Shown piece after piece: positions 41,629 through 51,755 of a stretch of 64,000 nt of DNA. Source of the stretch: Anoplopoma fimbria (Eukaryota > Chordata > Actinopteri > Perciformes > Anoplopomatidae); assembly GCF_027596085.1 (NCBI RefSeq), contig NC_072472.1, positions 9,542,219-9,606,218 on the forward strand, read 5' to 3'. Under the pieces are notes generated by a model. That model had not been told where the DNA came from and searched no databases. It saw only the letters and a program-made list of their open reading frames with translations. A program made the position numbers and the translations under genes. Every line of letters starts with the position of its first letter. Position 1 is the first letter of the stretch.

Positions 41629-41814
41629 TTACATGTTGCCCGCAGGCCTTGGCAGGAAAAAGATGGCCTTCTGACCCTGGTGGGTGTCTGGTCCTGCTTT
41701 GGGTTGGCCGTTCCTCTTCAGCCCAACATACCAGTTGTACTTCTGGGAGCGATATGTGTTGTAGTGGTTTTCTTCATACTTCTCCAGGAAGTAACACTCA
41801 TCATTCAGTGTTTG
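41629..41814 (-). CDS. fgf1: fgf1 coding exon 3 (C-terminal)
   Basis: The acceptor ttatctcag is followed by 61 codons and a TAA at 41631-41629. The exon begins [12 protein letters not shown], which keeps the conserved cysteine equivalent to human Cys83. It then carries the receptor and heparin-binding loop [20 protein letters not shown] and ends in LPRPAGNM. The loop between the YRS and NW motifs is three residues shorter than in human FGF1. Confidence 0.94.
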   Translation of the reverse strand, partial: QTLNDECYFLEKYEENHYNTYRSQKYNWYVGLKRNGQPKAGPDTHQGQKAIFFLPRPAGNM

Positions 41815-43120
41815 CTGAGATAAGAACATTAAAGAGGGGGAGTTGATTTTATTGCAAGTCTTTTGATTTTCCCTGTGAAGTCATTTTAAAAGTTACGTGG
41901 ACATCCACACACAGCAACGGAGTAGTATAGAGTGAATAATAGTTTAAACTGCTGAATAATAGAATTCATGATAATTATGTTATTCATCTGTTGTTTTATA
42001 GTCCCAATGACAAATGATTGCTCACAATGATTTAAAGTTTACATCTGGTCAACCTTTGGCACTGTGGTTTTCCAGAGTTCTGCAGTTGTGGAAAATAACC
42101 CAGACTATGACAAAACAGAAGATCATTTTGAAATGAAACTGATATGGAAAAGTTCATAAGTGTTATGTGATTTAACAAAAAGTTATCCCAATGAAAAGGC
42201 TCCTGATACCATTAGATAATATTGAATGTTTCCATTAAAAACGAGTTTCACTTCATAGCAGCAGACTTTATTTTTCAAAAACTCACTGATCCGTGGAGGC
42301 GTCCATTTTTGTTCATGGCCAGGTACCTTCCTGTTATCTCGCCCTTGATGACCACCACTCCTACACTCACAGCCTTCAGCCTCAAGACGTCTGCAACACA
42401 GAATTATGACATTGTTCACCATAACGCTTTTTTTGTTGCCTTTTCCGAGGACAAAGTGGAATGTAAAATTATTAAGACACAATGTAACCATAGTTTTCCT
42501 CCTGAAATAAATATTTGCTCAGCATTTTTCAGGGAGCGGAGGCCCTGACGTCTGAATGTGTACACAGGGTTTATGTGTTTGGTACTTCTGTTTACAGATC
42601 TGAGCAACTTTACCAGAAGTGCTGCGATTAAATACCCTTGTTCAAGAGGCCGTTACCAGTTTGTCAAGATACAGTTATCAGGTTGCCAAGATAACTTCTA
42701 ACCAAAACATTTTAAGTTTACTTTTTCTTTTTCGTTTATCATTCTTTTAACTAAGACAACTTTTAATCATCAGTTAAGTTAAAACTTTTCAAATGAGGTA
42801 TGAGTTACATATACAGAATCTGCGTAGCTTCATTTTCTATAATATTGTACAACATACTCTTCTACATATCTTGTAGTTTGCTGCTGATTCAGAGAAACAA
42901 CAACCACTCACACACCAAAAAGAACAGAAAAAAAAATAATTCCTTCCTCACCATAGGGGTCATTTTCCTGCCTGCCACCACTCACTGTTCCATCTGCTAA
43001 AATCCTCAGGTGATATCCTCCGTTCTGGCTGTAGAGTCTGGTTAGTGTCCGGTGCTCCTGCCTGGACAGGTCCAGAGACGCAGGTCCAAATGGCAGCACC
43101 GTGATGTCCCCCTCAGACAT
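41629..43120 (-). CDS. fgf1: fgf1, fibroblast growth factor 1 (three coding exons)
   Basis: Joining 43120-42952, 42390-42287 and 41814-41629 on the minus strand gives a 152-residue protein, against 155 in human FGF1. FGF1 is a heparin-dependent ligand of FGF receptors that is exported without a signal peptide, and none is seen here. The start MSEGDITV aligns with the human start. The beta-trefoil landmarks are present: [14 protein letters not shown] (exon 1), [15 protein letters not shown] (exon 2), and [14 protein letters not shown] and GQKAIFFLP (exon 3). The 104-nt middle exon is typical of FGF1/FGF2. The introns are only 561 and 472 bp and have GT-AG ends. Oddities: residues 119 and 122 (human mature numbering) of the heparin loop are A and D instead of R, and the KKPK signal and two of three cysteines are absent. 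FGF2 was considered because the YRSQKY segment resembles it, but the N-terminus, the C-terminus and the neighbouring arhgap26 favour fgf1. I cannot tell whether this is the fgf1a or fgf1b paralog. Confidence 0.95.
42287..42390 (-). CDS. fgf1: fgf1 coding exon 2
   Basis: This 104-nt exon has acceptor ttgcag and donor gtgagt. The split codon G|AC gives Asp, and the exon then reads [20 protein letters not shown] and on to GRLHGS. It carries the central strands of the beta-trefoil. The length and phase match the conserved FGF1/FGF2 middle exon. Confidence 0.94.
42952..43120 (-). CDS. fgf1: fgf1 coding exon 1
   Basis: This exon encodes residues 1-56 plus the first base of codon 57 (169 nt). It ends at TATG followed by donor gtgagg. 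The chosen ATG (43120-43118) matches the conserved family start and has A at -3. An in-frame upstream ATG at 43207-43205 could add 29 residues. A pyrimidine-rich acceptor ending in AG at 43219-43218 lies just upstream of that ATG, so the exon probably begins near 43217. Confidence 0.93.
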
Positions 43121-44312
43121 CCTACAGAGCGTTTGAGGCTTGGATGAAGCAGAGTGAGGTCCCTGTGTCTGCAACGACAGAGGAGATCCACCGTGTTCAC
43201 TGCTCATGTCACCTGGACTGTCTCCGAGACACAAGGGAAAACAGGAAGAGGAGGAAAACGCCGCCTTCGTGATATGATTACAGGAAATGCTCGCCTCCAC
43301 CACCCTCCCTCGACCACTCTCTCCCTCTCACTGTGTGTCTGTTTCTCTCTGTCAACCTTTTAAGGAACTCTTTTTTTCCTCACAAAGCAATGAAACAAGC
43401 CAGGGAATCAGATCTGGATGGAGGCCAGGTACATGATAAAACTTTTTTTTCTGCCTGAGCATCACTTAGGTTCATTCTTTTGTGAAAATCATTTCCAGAT
43501 GGACGGTGATGCAACTTTCACCTGAAATCAGTGCAAGGCCAGACAACAAAATAAACAACATGTGGACACAGCGAAGGGCAGAGTGAATTTGCAGTAATGG
43601 TGTTACTCCCTGCTGGAAATGTTGCAAGTGCCAGCAATAGTCTATCAGGGATATGCAACATGACGCTGTAATCCACGAGTGAAACACAAGAACCATTTTC
43701 CTCACACAGTTTGAGGCTGACACTTATGTATTAACACCCTGTATTCAGCTGGCTTCAGTGGACTACATTTAAACAGTCAAACAAATCTCCAGCAGCCAAA
43801 CACTTTAAATATTTCCGCTACAGGAACAAGAATCCAGCCAGCTCTGTCTGTCTAACCCTTGAACTATCTGCTTCCTCAAAAGCCTATCCAAAAAACAATC
43901 AGCCCCATTTTAAAGCCACATTCTGTCAATTGAATCTCTATATCTTGAAGGGTAGAGATGCCAGAGCAGCAGTGGCTGTCATAAAGTCTGTCTCGTCAAG
44001 TGGAAAAGAAGTAGGAAAGCGGTGAATGAAGGACCCAGCGAGCAATGGTACTGTACAACTGTGGTCGATGTTATCATTTGTAGCCAGAGGAAGAGAATAA
44101 CTGCAATAGCCCACATCTGGAACGTCTTGCATAAGAAACATATTGGAATGAGAGAGGGAGCGGGAAAGTGAAAGACACAGCAGTGCGAAGCCACAAGAGG
44201 TATGCAAGGCCTACCCACTCCCAGGTGGTTTTCTCCTAAGAAATGTTATGTTACGGATATGAGAGGTTAGTCTGTGTCCACAGGGACTTTCGGACGGAGC
44301 CGCTGGCGGGGA

Positions 44313-44320
44313 TGACGTCA
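44313..44320. promoter_or_regulatory. Perfect CRE octamer upstream of fgf1
   Basis: The palindrome TGACGTCA, the consensus for CREB/ATF factors, lies in a short GC-richer patch (44288-44360) about 1.2 kb upstream of the fgf1 coding exon and 300 bp 3' of the candidate leader exon. Occupancy is not known. Confidence 0.4.
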
Positions 44321-44623
44321 AACGTCCAACCATGACCGAGTCAGAGTGCGAGAATCGAACATGTGTGTATGTTTGGGGTTGGGGGAAGATTGCTCAACTG
44401 AAAAAGCTTTGTTGATTCAAGGATGTGTCATTAAAAGTCATGATGGATTTTGAACGGTGCACCGGCTTGGCTGCCATTGAAACTTAACATGCACAAACAG
44501 TGTCAACTTGCTGTACTGTCATCAAACATCTGTTATTTGTGATTCAGCAGATGTGATTACAAGCCAACTACATTCCCACACAAACAAAAAGGCTTATCTC
44601 ATCTCAATAGTCACGCACCTACC

Positions 44624-44820
44624 TGTGAGAAAGTCATGTGACAGTGTTCCCGATGAGCCGGCATGTCCTCCTCTTGTCCTCTTTTTTTTACTGAAGTTTG
44701 AGTGAAACCGTCCCAAACGTTCCTCCTCTTTACTCCACCAGGGAAGGGACTGGACTTTAGAGAGGTACTGTAAGAGTGTATGCCTGTATTTGTACCCTAT
44801 CTCCCACCCTCTCCTCACTT
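44624..44820 (-). promoter_or_regulatory. Candidate non-coding 5' exon of fgf1 (donor end certain, 5' end unknown)
   Basis: On the minus strand a good donor (CTCACAG|gtaggt) has its GT at 44622-44621, so an exon would end near 44623. It lies 1.4 kb upstream of the coding exon in the right orientation, and a suitable acceptor exists at 43218. FGF1 genes are known to use several untranslated leader exons. The 5' boundary given is arbitrary. No TATA box is evident. Confidence 0.3.
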
Positions 44821-47604
44821 TACCACCCTTCTGACAGCGTCAGAGGCTCTCATTTTAACAAGCAAACGTCAGGACTAAAATTACCGCACTAGAATAGAGA
44901 GACACTGAGACAGAGTGACGCAAGTGTCCAGGCCATGGGATCCAGCCAGAGACTGGAAATGAGCAGGGCTGCATGTCTGACTGAGCGCTGATACATTCTT
45001 ATAGCGGTGTCCTCCTGGAGACACGGGTGAGCAACGCAATATAAACATTTATAAAAGACACAGAGACGGTGACTTCAGTTTCCATAATTAATCTTAGGTA
45101 ATGCCAGTACCTTTGCTGACGGAGCCCGGTCTCTGCTTAGATGCTCAGCCCAGTGGTGACAGCGCAAAGGACAGTTAGGTCACATTACAGGATAACTGGA
45201 CTTGCTTCACATTCCTGGAAAATTCAAATATGTCCTCCTTAAAATAAAAGTACAATGACAATAAATAAGACAGAATGTCCTTCATACATAAATTACAGGT
45301 ACATTCTTAGGATTCATGATGCGGTAGGAGATGATTGTGTTTGATATCTGATGAAATACTCCATAAACTAAAGGCAAAATCAGTTTTCTATGTTTTTATG
45401 ATGTTTTAAGTGTCACTCTGCCATTCAGATTCCAGTTTTGTAACCGGGGACCCAAAAGGAGTGAGCAAAATGGTAACTTTAACTTTTTTTCTAGATAGTT
45501 TCTGTCTGTAAACAAAGATAGTGGACTGCCTTTAGACTTTCACTCATAGCCAAGAAGGTCCTGATAAGAAAAAAACAGAGAAATAGTATTAGTGTAAGAA
45601 GAAAGAGAATACAAACATATTATTATGACCAGAGAACCAATTTACCTCTTACACAAGACAAATGATGGAAGTGTTTTTTATCTTATAGTCATCTAGACTG
45701 TGATAACTTTCAAAATAAATCCACTCAGTTGAAACATATTTGTATATATAGATATGTACTATGGGGTGTTGACATTTCTCAAAACGGTGTAAATGGCTTC
45801 TTAGGACGCATCAATCTGACTTTCTACTTTTCCACACTTTCACTGTCTGTCTCGCACATGCTTTCTGGTATGCAGGCTTGGTGAATTATTCACAGTGGTG
45901 GCCTCTCCTCTGTCTTCTTCCAAAATATACTTCGAGCTCTTCTCTGTATAATTCATTCCCTTCAGATCATCTGCATTTTAAAACCACTCAAGTCTCTTTC
46001 TCATTGTAAGAGACGTAAGATTATGTAGAGAATGTGAAGGAAAAAACGAGGGAGTATACTGCAAAGAAAGTGAGCTAGGCTGACCTACTTTTCTCTCACC
46101 TGTTCAGCACTGAGCTTCTGAGGCCTTTTGGAAAGAGCTGCTATACCTCTATGGACCAGGAGATGGCAGAATAGGTCAACTATCACAATAAAATAAAAAT
46201 CTGTTTGGCTACCTTTTGTGATACAACACAACATAAAACCTTACCACAAACTATCATAAAAACTGTAGTTGGCTAAAGTTCCCTTTGCACAATATCTGAA
46301 ATTCACATCTGTTAGAGAGCTGTGAGACATTCCCTCACTATTAAGGTGAAAAAACACAATAAGAGTTTGCCGTTTACACAGGCACACAGACAGTTTCCTA
46401 TAAGTTCTGGTCATGATTAAATTCTAAAAAAAAATGTCACAGTGTTTACTTAGAATCACCCTATAACAACAATAAAAGTGATAGCAAAAAGTTGGCAATT
46501 TAATCAGCTACCATGTGTAACATAAGGATTCATTCCACCTGATCTTCAAGTCCCTCCGATCTCCTTTTAGAACGGCCATTGGAGTTATTGAAATATTAAT
46601 TATAGCAGCTTTAATGATTGCAGCCTTGTAAAAATGAATAGTCAACCGATAATAATTTCTGTTTAGTGAATATTTGAATGATAAACAAAGCTCACATGTG
46701 AGGACTCTCCAGCTCATTTAGTCATCTCAATGTGACTAAATCAAGTTGAACTGAAGAGCAGAGATGTACTGTATTGTGATGGGTTTACTTTATTGCTTAT
46801 TGTTGTTTAAGATTGTTCTATTTTCAGCTTTAGTTGTATATCATCAATATAGTTGATTTGTAGTAAATATTGTAAAGTGTTAAATACTCTGTAGACTATT
46901 CATGTGCATCACCTCTGTTGAAAAATACAGTGGCAGGTGCATATATGTAGAAATGTTTGAGGTGGACTTCATTTTGCTGACAAGGTTTAAAGTGTTTTGT
47001 AAGTAAATTTGTATGTCTTTTGGTAAGAATTTCTTCCCCAAAACATCTTCACTAAAGCCAGATGTCTGAGAAAAGAAGCCTTGGACAGATGGTGCTATTT
47101 ATTTTACTGACATGTACACCTCTGCCAGCATCCTTTTGTTGGAGACATTTGACCTAATTCTTCACAATAATGATACATTGAGGCAGAAAAAATGTTAAGT
47201 TTACAGTATATATGCATGTATCAGTCTGGGTATTTTTAGGCTTCATTGTCACCATAATGGGACAAACAAACCCAAAAAGTAGTAATAACTATTAATATAT
47301 ATCATCATCGAAATGTGAAGCTTGTCATAATAATACAGTCAATGGTTATCAAAATACAGTTTTATTTTTTGATGTGCGGACACAAAATAAATTTGACTCG
47401 GGCTCTCACTTACACACAAATGCACAGGAATGCACTCTGCATATCCAGAGACACGTTACTCTGACACTGCTTGTACTTATTTCAGTGGCCGTGTATTGTG
47501 TTCAGAAATTAGTGTCAACTAGACAATACCAGTGTCCTGTTTTTATCAACCCCTTGACTCTGGCCGTCTTTATGCTTTGGGCAGAAGGACATCCTCTCAC
47601 TCAC

Positions 47605-47668
47605 CAGAGAGGAAACACTTCTGGCTGAGAATTTAACATTAGTGGCTGTCTCTGGAATCACCGTCCTC
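47605..47668 (-). promoter_or_regulatory. Candidate internal untranslated exon upstream of fgf1
   Basis: This 64-nt minus-strand segment is bounded by a strong acceptor (tttttcttcccacag, AG at 47670-47669) and a strong donor (CTCTG|gtgagtgag). It contains stop codons, so it would be non-coding leader sequence. It lies in the right orientation 4.5 kb upstream of the fgf1 coding exon. Splice-signal evidence only. Confidence 0.3.
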
Positions 47669-49344
47669 CTGTGGGAAGAAAAAGCGAGATAAAGTAATGA
47701 AATACTGGCTGTGGGTGACGAAGAACTTTAGAAAAAAATGAAACGAGACTATGAGAGTGAGAGTTTGAGATTGGTGTCTGGCACCTTGTCAGAGTAAAAG
47801 GTAACCTCTTGAACCACAGGAGACCTACCAGCACAGTTGTGTTAAAGCTGCAGATCTATATTTTAGATCCAGAGGTTTCCTTAATATCAGTCCAAATTCC
47901 AAGCAAATGTGTATAAAACGGTGGAAAATGCAGGCATATTTTTTTCCCCCCATTTCATATAATGATAGATAATTACCTTAAAAAGTGCACTGGAACCGAC
48001 AGAGTATATCTTGTTACAGTAAATGTGAGATTGTTCAACAATGTGAAAGATTTCTTCTAACAGTCAGGTGACCTAAGGTGAAACTTAAAGACAATATTAG
48101 AGTTGTGAAGGGCTGACGAACCCTGCTTGCCAGCTGTCATTTGATTTGTGTTTCGAAAGAGGAAATGGACATATGGATACATATTTTTAGCTGTTGATAA
48201 TTATGTTACTGTTCTCTCAACAGGAAGCTTTCTGAGGAAGGAGAGGATGATGCAGCGGATGAAATTAGAGAGGGTTGAGTAAAATGTAATTAACAGCATC
48301 TTGACGATCGTAAAGCATCTTAGCAGTGATATTGGTCAACGCCACCGCCTTCAGAATAATTCAGTGATTCTAATGTGAATGGACATTCTTTCTTTTCTTC
48401 ATCCCTCTTCAGAGAGATGCCAGAGGTCAGAATCATTTAAGAAACAGCTAAAATGATACTCCAGTCATTGTACTCACTGTACCTAAACACTTGCCACACT
48501 GCAGACTCGGTTTAGGTTGTAGGAATGGAGACAATTTATTTGCTTTCAATTACAGTACATGAGCTCATAGAGGGACTACTAGAGTGTGGGTTTTGGTTTT
48601 TTGAAATAACACAGATTTGCATTTTGAGAAAGGATGGCTTATGAAAAAAATGTTTTTTACACGAGTTACAACAAATTGTGTTTTTAAGCATGTCAAAGGT
48701 CAACCTGTGTTCTGTTTCACATGAACGATAACACTATGAAACTTTGATTCAAATTGAATTTAGGATGCTATTCTTTGAAGTGCTTCATATTGTTATGTTT
48801 TAGTAATGTTATCAGTTATTTTGTCTCTCTTTTTAATAGTAATAGTTGATGTAATGTTTCCATTTACGTTGCCCGACTATAAACTGGTTATTTCTGGTTC
48901 CTGAACCTCTAGCCTCCAGCATCCGAGACTTCATACACAAACAACAACAGGCCATGACTTCCTGTAAATGTCTGTGTCTGTACACCACACTGTCACAGAT
49001 GGAGGACAGAGCAGGCGACCAGACGCAGTGCTGTGCTTTGGCAGAGGAAGTATAGTGTCGAAATGTAGGCTGTTTTCACACAGTAACCACAAACAGACTG
49101 TGCATAAATGACATGCACGAAATGTGCAAATTAGAGTAGAGCAGGCAATTACTGTCTCATTTAGTTAGTGTTCTTGGATAATTTGACAAATAGAGGGTTT
49201 AAAAGTTGTTTAGGGCTTTCTTTTCCCATCACTATCCGAAATACCATTTTTTTTCATAATTACAATAGGAACCACAATAAGTTTATAGTGAAAGAACATA
49301 ATAAAGTTTAAAGTGATAAGACAAAATGTGCTGCAGTACAGTGT

Positions 49345-49534
49345 TGCGCCTACAGGGGGCGCCAGAGAGTGAAGGCTGCTTTAATCAGTTCGTTTCACTG
49401 CACAGAAATTCCCCGCTCCGGCTGAAATGACGTCAGCGTCTCCTCCCACCAACCAGGCTCCCGGCCCGCTGCATGCAAAGATCGTGTATGCAAGCGAAGA
49501 TGACACCGCATGCCCTCTACCTCTATACCTTTTT
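49345..49534. promoter_or_regulatory. GC-rich CRE and CTCF-like regulatory patch between fgf1 and arhgap26
   Basis: This is a GC-rich island in AT-rich DNA. It contains CCTACAGGGGGCGCCA (49349-49364), close to the CTCF core, a perfect CRE TGACGTCA (49428-49435), and CpG-containing sequence through 49500. A consensus plus-strand donor (ctttttgtgagtgc, GT at 49535-49536) closes it. It could be a boundary element, an alternative arhgap26 first exon, or a distal divergent promoter. Motif evidence only. Confidence 0.45.
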
Positions 49535-49997
49535 GTGAGTGCTTCTGATTGGGATCCCCATTTTTAAATGTTAAATCATTATTTTCCCCAAATAATAAAA
49601 TAACATTAAATGCTTAAACTGGGTATATAAACTTGACATCTGCAGTCCAATTATCTTGATTGTTCCACTCTTACTCCCCCCAGATTGCAGTCAAATCTGC
49701 ACAACAATGACCTGCCTGTATGTATCTAAAGTATTTATTTGGAACTGACATTAAGCTATTACTCTCTCTGTTAGAAGCAAAGGGGTTGTTAAGGCAGATA
49801 GGATGCTGATTCTTGTCTGGATTAAGTGACCTCCTGAATGCAAACGCTTGGTAATGTTAATATTATTTATTGTATTCACAAATTGATAAGGATTACCTGA
49901 ATGCGCCAGACTTGTACACAATTTAGATTCTGGGATAATGAGAACTGCAAAAGATTAATTGTCTTAAATAAATTCTTTATTCAATTTGGCCCCCTGG

Positions 49998-50130
49998 TGG
50001 CCTAGTGGTCTATTCTGCACATAATTGCAACATACCACATAATACAACAGTCATGTTGTTCAAATCTGATTGTGGACTGTTTTTTAAATGTCATCCATTC
50101 CACCTTTTTTTTTTTAAGACATGCTACCAA
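49998..50130 (+). repeat. Possible tRNA-derived SINE head
   Basis: TGGCCTAGTGG (49998-50008) fits the Pol III A-box consensus exactly. A degenerate B box (GTTCAAATCTG, about 50058-50068) lies about 55 nt downstream, and a T-run (50104-50116) follows. The body is too diverged to fold as a tRNA. It abuts the dispersed repeat that starts near 50135. Confidence 0.4.
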
Positions 50131-50134
50131 CAGG

Positions 50135-50560
50135 GATTTAAGGATGTCAATGTTGGTCTGTCGGTCAGTCCATCACTTCTGTCCAACCTGAATGTCTTTA
50201 AAATATCCCTGTGCAGACATTCATGGTCCCCAGAGGATGAATCCCTCTGACTTTGGTTGACCTCTTTATTTACCTCTAGTGTCATAAGAATAACATTTTT
50301 TATCACGTTTCCTACAGGATACATTCTAATGACTTTGTTGATCTCCCAACTTTTAATCAAACACCATGTTCTGGTCAAAACTTGCCTAATCTTTTATGAC
50401 CAACACCCCAAATGAATGAAATTAAGCCACATTTGAGCTTTGTGTTTAGTGCTAAGAAGTGGAATATTATTATGCGACAGGCTAATATCACATACTTAAC
50501 ATCAGCACTTTGCATTGTCACTGTTGTAATGTTTAATGTCCAGTAGACCACATGACACTA
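50135..50560 (+). repeat. Degenerate copy of a high-copy teleost dispersed repeat
   Basis: The phrases TGTCGGTCAGTCCATCACTT, GCAGACATTCATGGTCCCCA, GAGGATGAATC and TTTGTGTTTAGTGCTAA occur in an order that I recognise from a very common teleost interspersed repeat. The class is not certain (non-autonomous DNA element or LINE fragment). No coding capacity remains. Recognition is from memory and was not checked against a library. Confidence 0.55.
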
Positions 50561-50685
50561 ATACACTGTGTAATACAATAGTTATAATAGTTTCTGTCTG
50601 TTTATATAATATTTACATATAGTATATATAATAGTTACTGTGGATTCTTTACTGTTTTTTACTGTTTTTTTTATTGCTCATTTGC

Positions 50686-50820
50686 TTATTTATAATACTT
50701 ATTTTGATCTTGTTTTTTATTTTACTATGTCTCTTGTTTGCACTATCCTCTATGCTGCTGTAATCCTGTAAATTTCCCCGCTGCGGGACTAATAAAGGAT
50801 TATCTTATCTTATTTTATCT
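50686..50820 (+). repeat. LINE-type 3' tail, copy 1
   Basis: It shares ATGCTGCTGTAA, AAATTTCCCCGCTGCGGGAC and TAATAAAGGATTA with copy 2 about 350 bp downstream. The CCCGC-T-GCGGG stem followed by AATAAAGG and a simple (TTATC)n-like tail resembles the 3' ends of L2/CR1/Rex-type non-LTR retrotransposons in fish. Only the 3' end is present. Confidence 0.55.
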
Positions 50821-51018
50821 CTCTATTTTTTTCAAAGTAGTGTGACTCCAAACTTTTCTAGTTTCTTGTGTAGCATACTAGGCTGAATAAAAAAAAAAAA
50901 TGCTCACACACAATCACTTAATATTGGGCAAAAGAAGGTTAATCTATATTCCTCATTTGGAGGAACATTTGGAATTATTAAATAAATGAGCAAACTGTGA
51001 GGGGATGCAGCAGCCCAA

Positions 51019-51199
51019 ATTATTTATAATACTTTTAATTTTTTTTATTTATTTATTTATTTATTTTTTATTTTCATTTTTTATTTTTATCTTGTCTTTC
51101 TTCTACCATGTCTCTTGTGTGCACTTTACTCTATGCTGCTGTAAGCCTGCAAATTTCCCCGCTGCGGGACTAATAAAGGATTACTTTATTAACTAACTC
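51019..51199 (+). repeat. LINE-type 3' tail, copy 2
   Basis: Same 3' hairpin and AATAAAGG tail as copy 1, with a (TTTA)n expansion at about 51041-51064 near its 5' side. It ends about 100 bp before the arhgap26 promoter GC box. The two copies lie in direct orientation, so tandem duplication or nested insertion is possible. Confidence 0.55.
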
Positions 51200-51299
51200 T
51201 CCCCCAGGGAAAAAAAAAAAAGTTTCTAGAAACAAGATCAAAGTGAGCCCTCTTCGCTTTTTTTCCCCTCCTCTTTGTCTCTGTTCTCCAGTATTTCAA

Positions 51300-51480
51300 C
51301 GCAACGCCCGCCCCCACCCTCCCAAAAAGGGGTCAGCTCTCCAAATCCGGCCTTCTCATTGGCCGAGAGCGACGTCAATCAAAGGGGGTGGGTGGGGGGA
51401 TTATCCGTGTCCGGGTAGCTTGAGTACGGGCTGCAGCGCTGAGCTGAGCGGGGCTTGCGTGGAGAAAGCATTGCATTAAA
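51300..51480 (+). promoter_or_regulatory. arhgap26: arhgap26 proximal promoter
   Basis: A GC-richer segment precedes the arhgap26 leader. It contains a CCCGCCCCC GC box (about 51307-51315), an inverted CCAAT box ATTGG (51358-51362), a CRE-like CGACGTCA (51370-51377) and a G-rich KLF/Sp-type run (about 51384-51400). There is no TATA box. Transcription probably starts between about 51410 and 51500, upstream of an A tract at 51479-51494. The exact start is inferred. Confidence 0.55.
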
Positions 51481-51554
51481 AAAAAAAAAAAAAAGAAACC
51501 TCCCAGGGAAGACAGCACATTTGACCAGGCTAGGCTCTAGTTCTTTGGGTGCTG

Positions 51555-51580
51555 CCTCCCTCCCTCCCTCCCTCCCTCCT
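51555..51580 (+). repeat. (CCCT)n tract in the arhgap26 leader
   Basis: Six tetranucleotide units directly downstream of the presumed transcription start region. Confidence 0.9.
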
Positions 51581-51755
51581 CTCTGGTCCAGAATGAGTTG
51601 GTCGAGAGGACTGCAGCACCGGTTTACCTGAGCAAGTGCTTCTTTTTACTCCTCTCTCTGCAGGGACTTTTTATTTTTTTTATTGCATTTTAATTGGGAG
51701 GACTCCTGCTTGTGTCCATTTGAGTGTTTGGCTTTAAGCAGAGAAAACCAAGGTT

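Noticed and set aside
49998..50070. Functional tRNA gene
   Set aside because: The A box is good, but the B box is degenerate and no cloverleaf can be drawn. A SINE remnant is the better reading.
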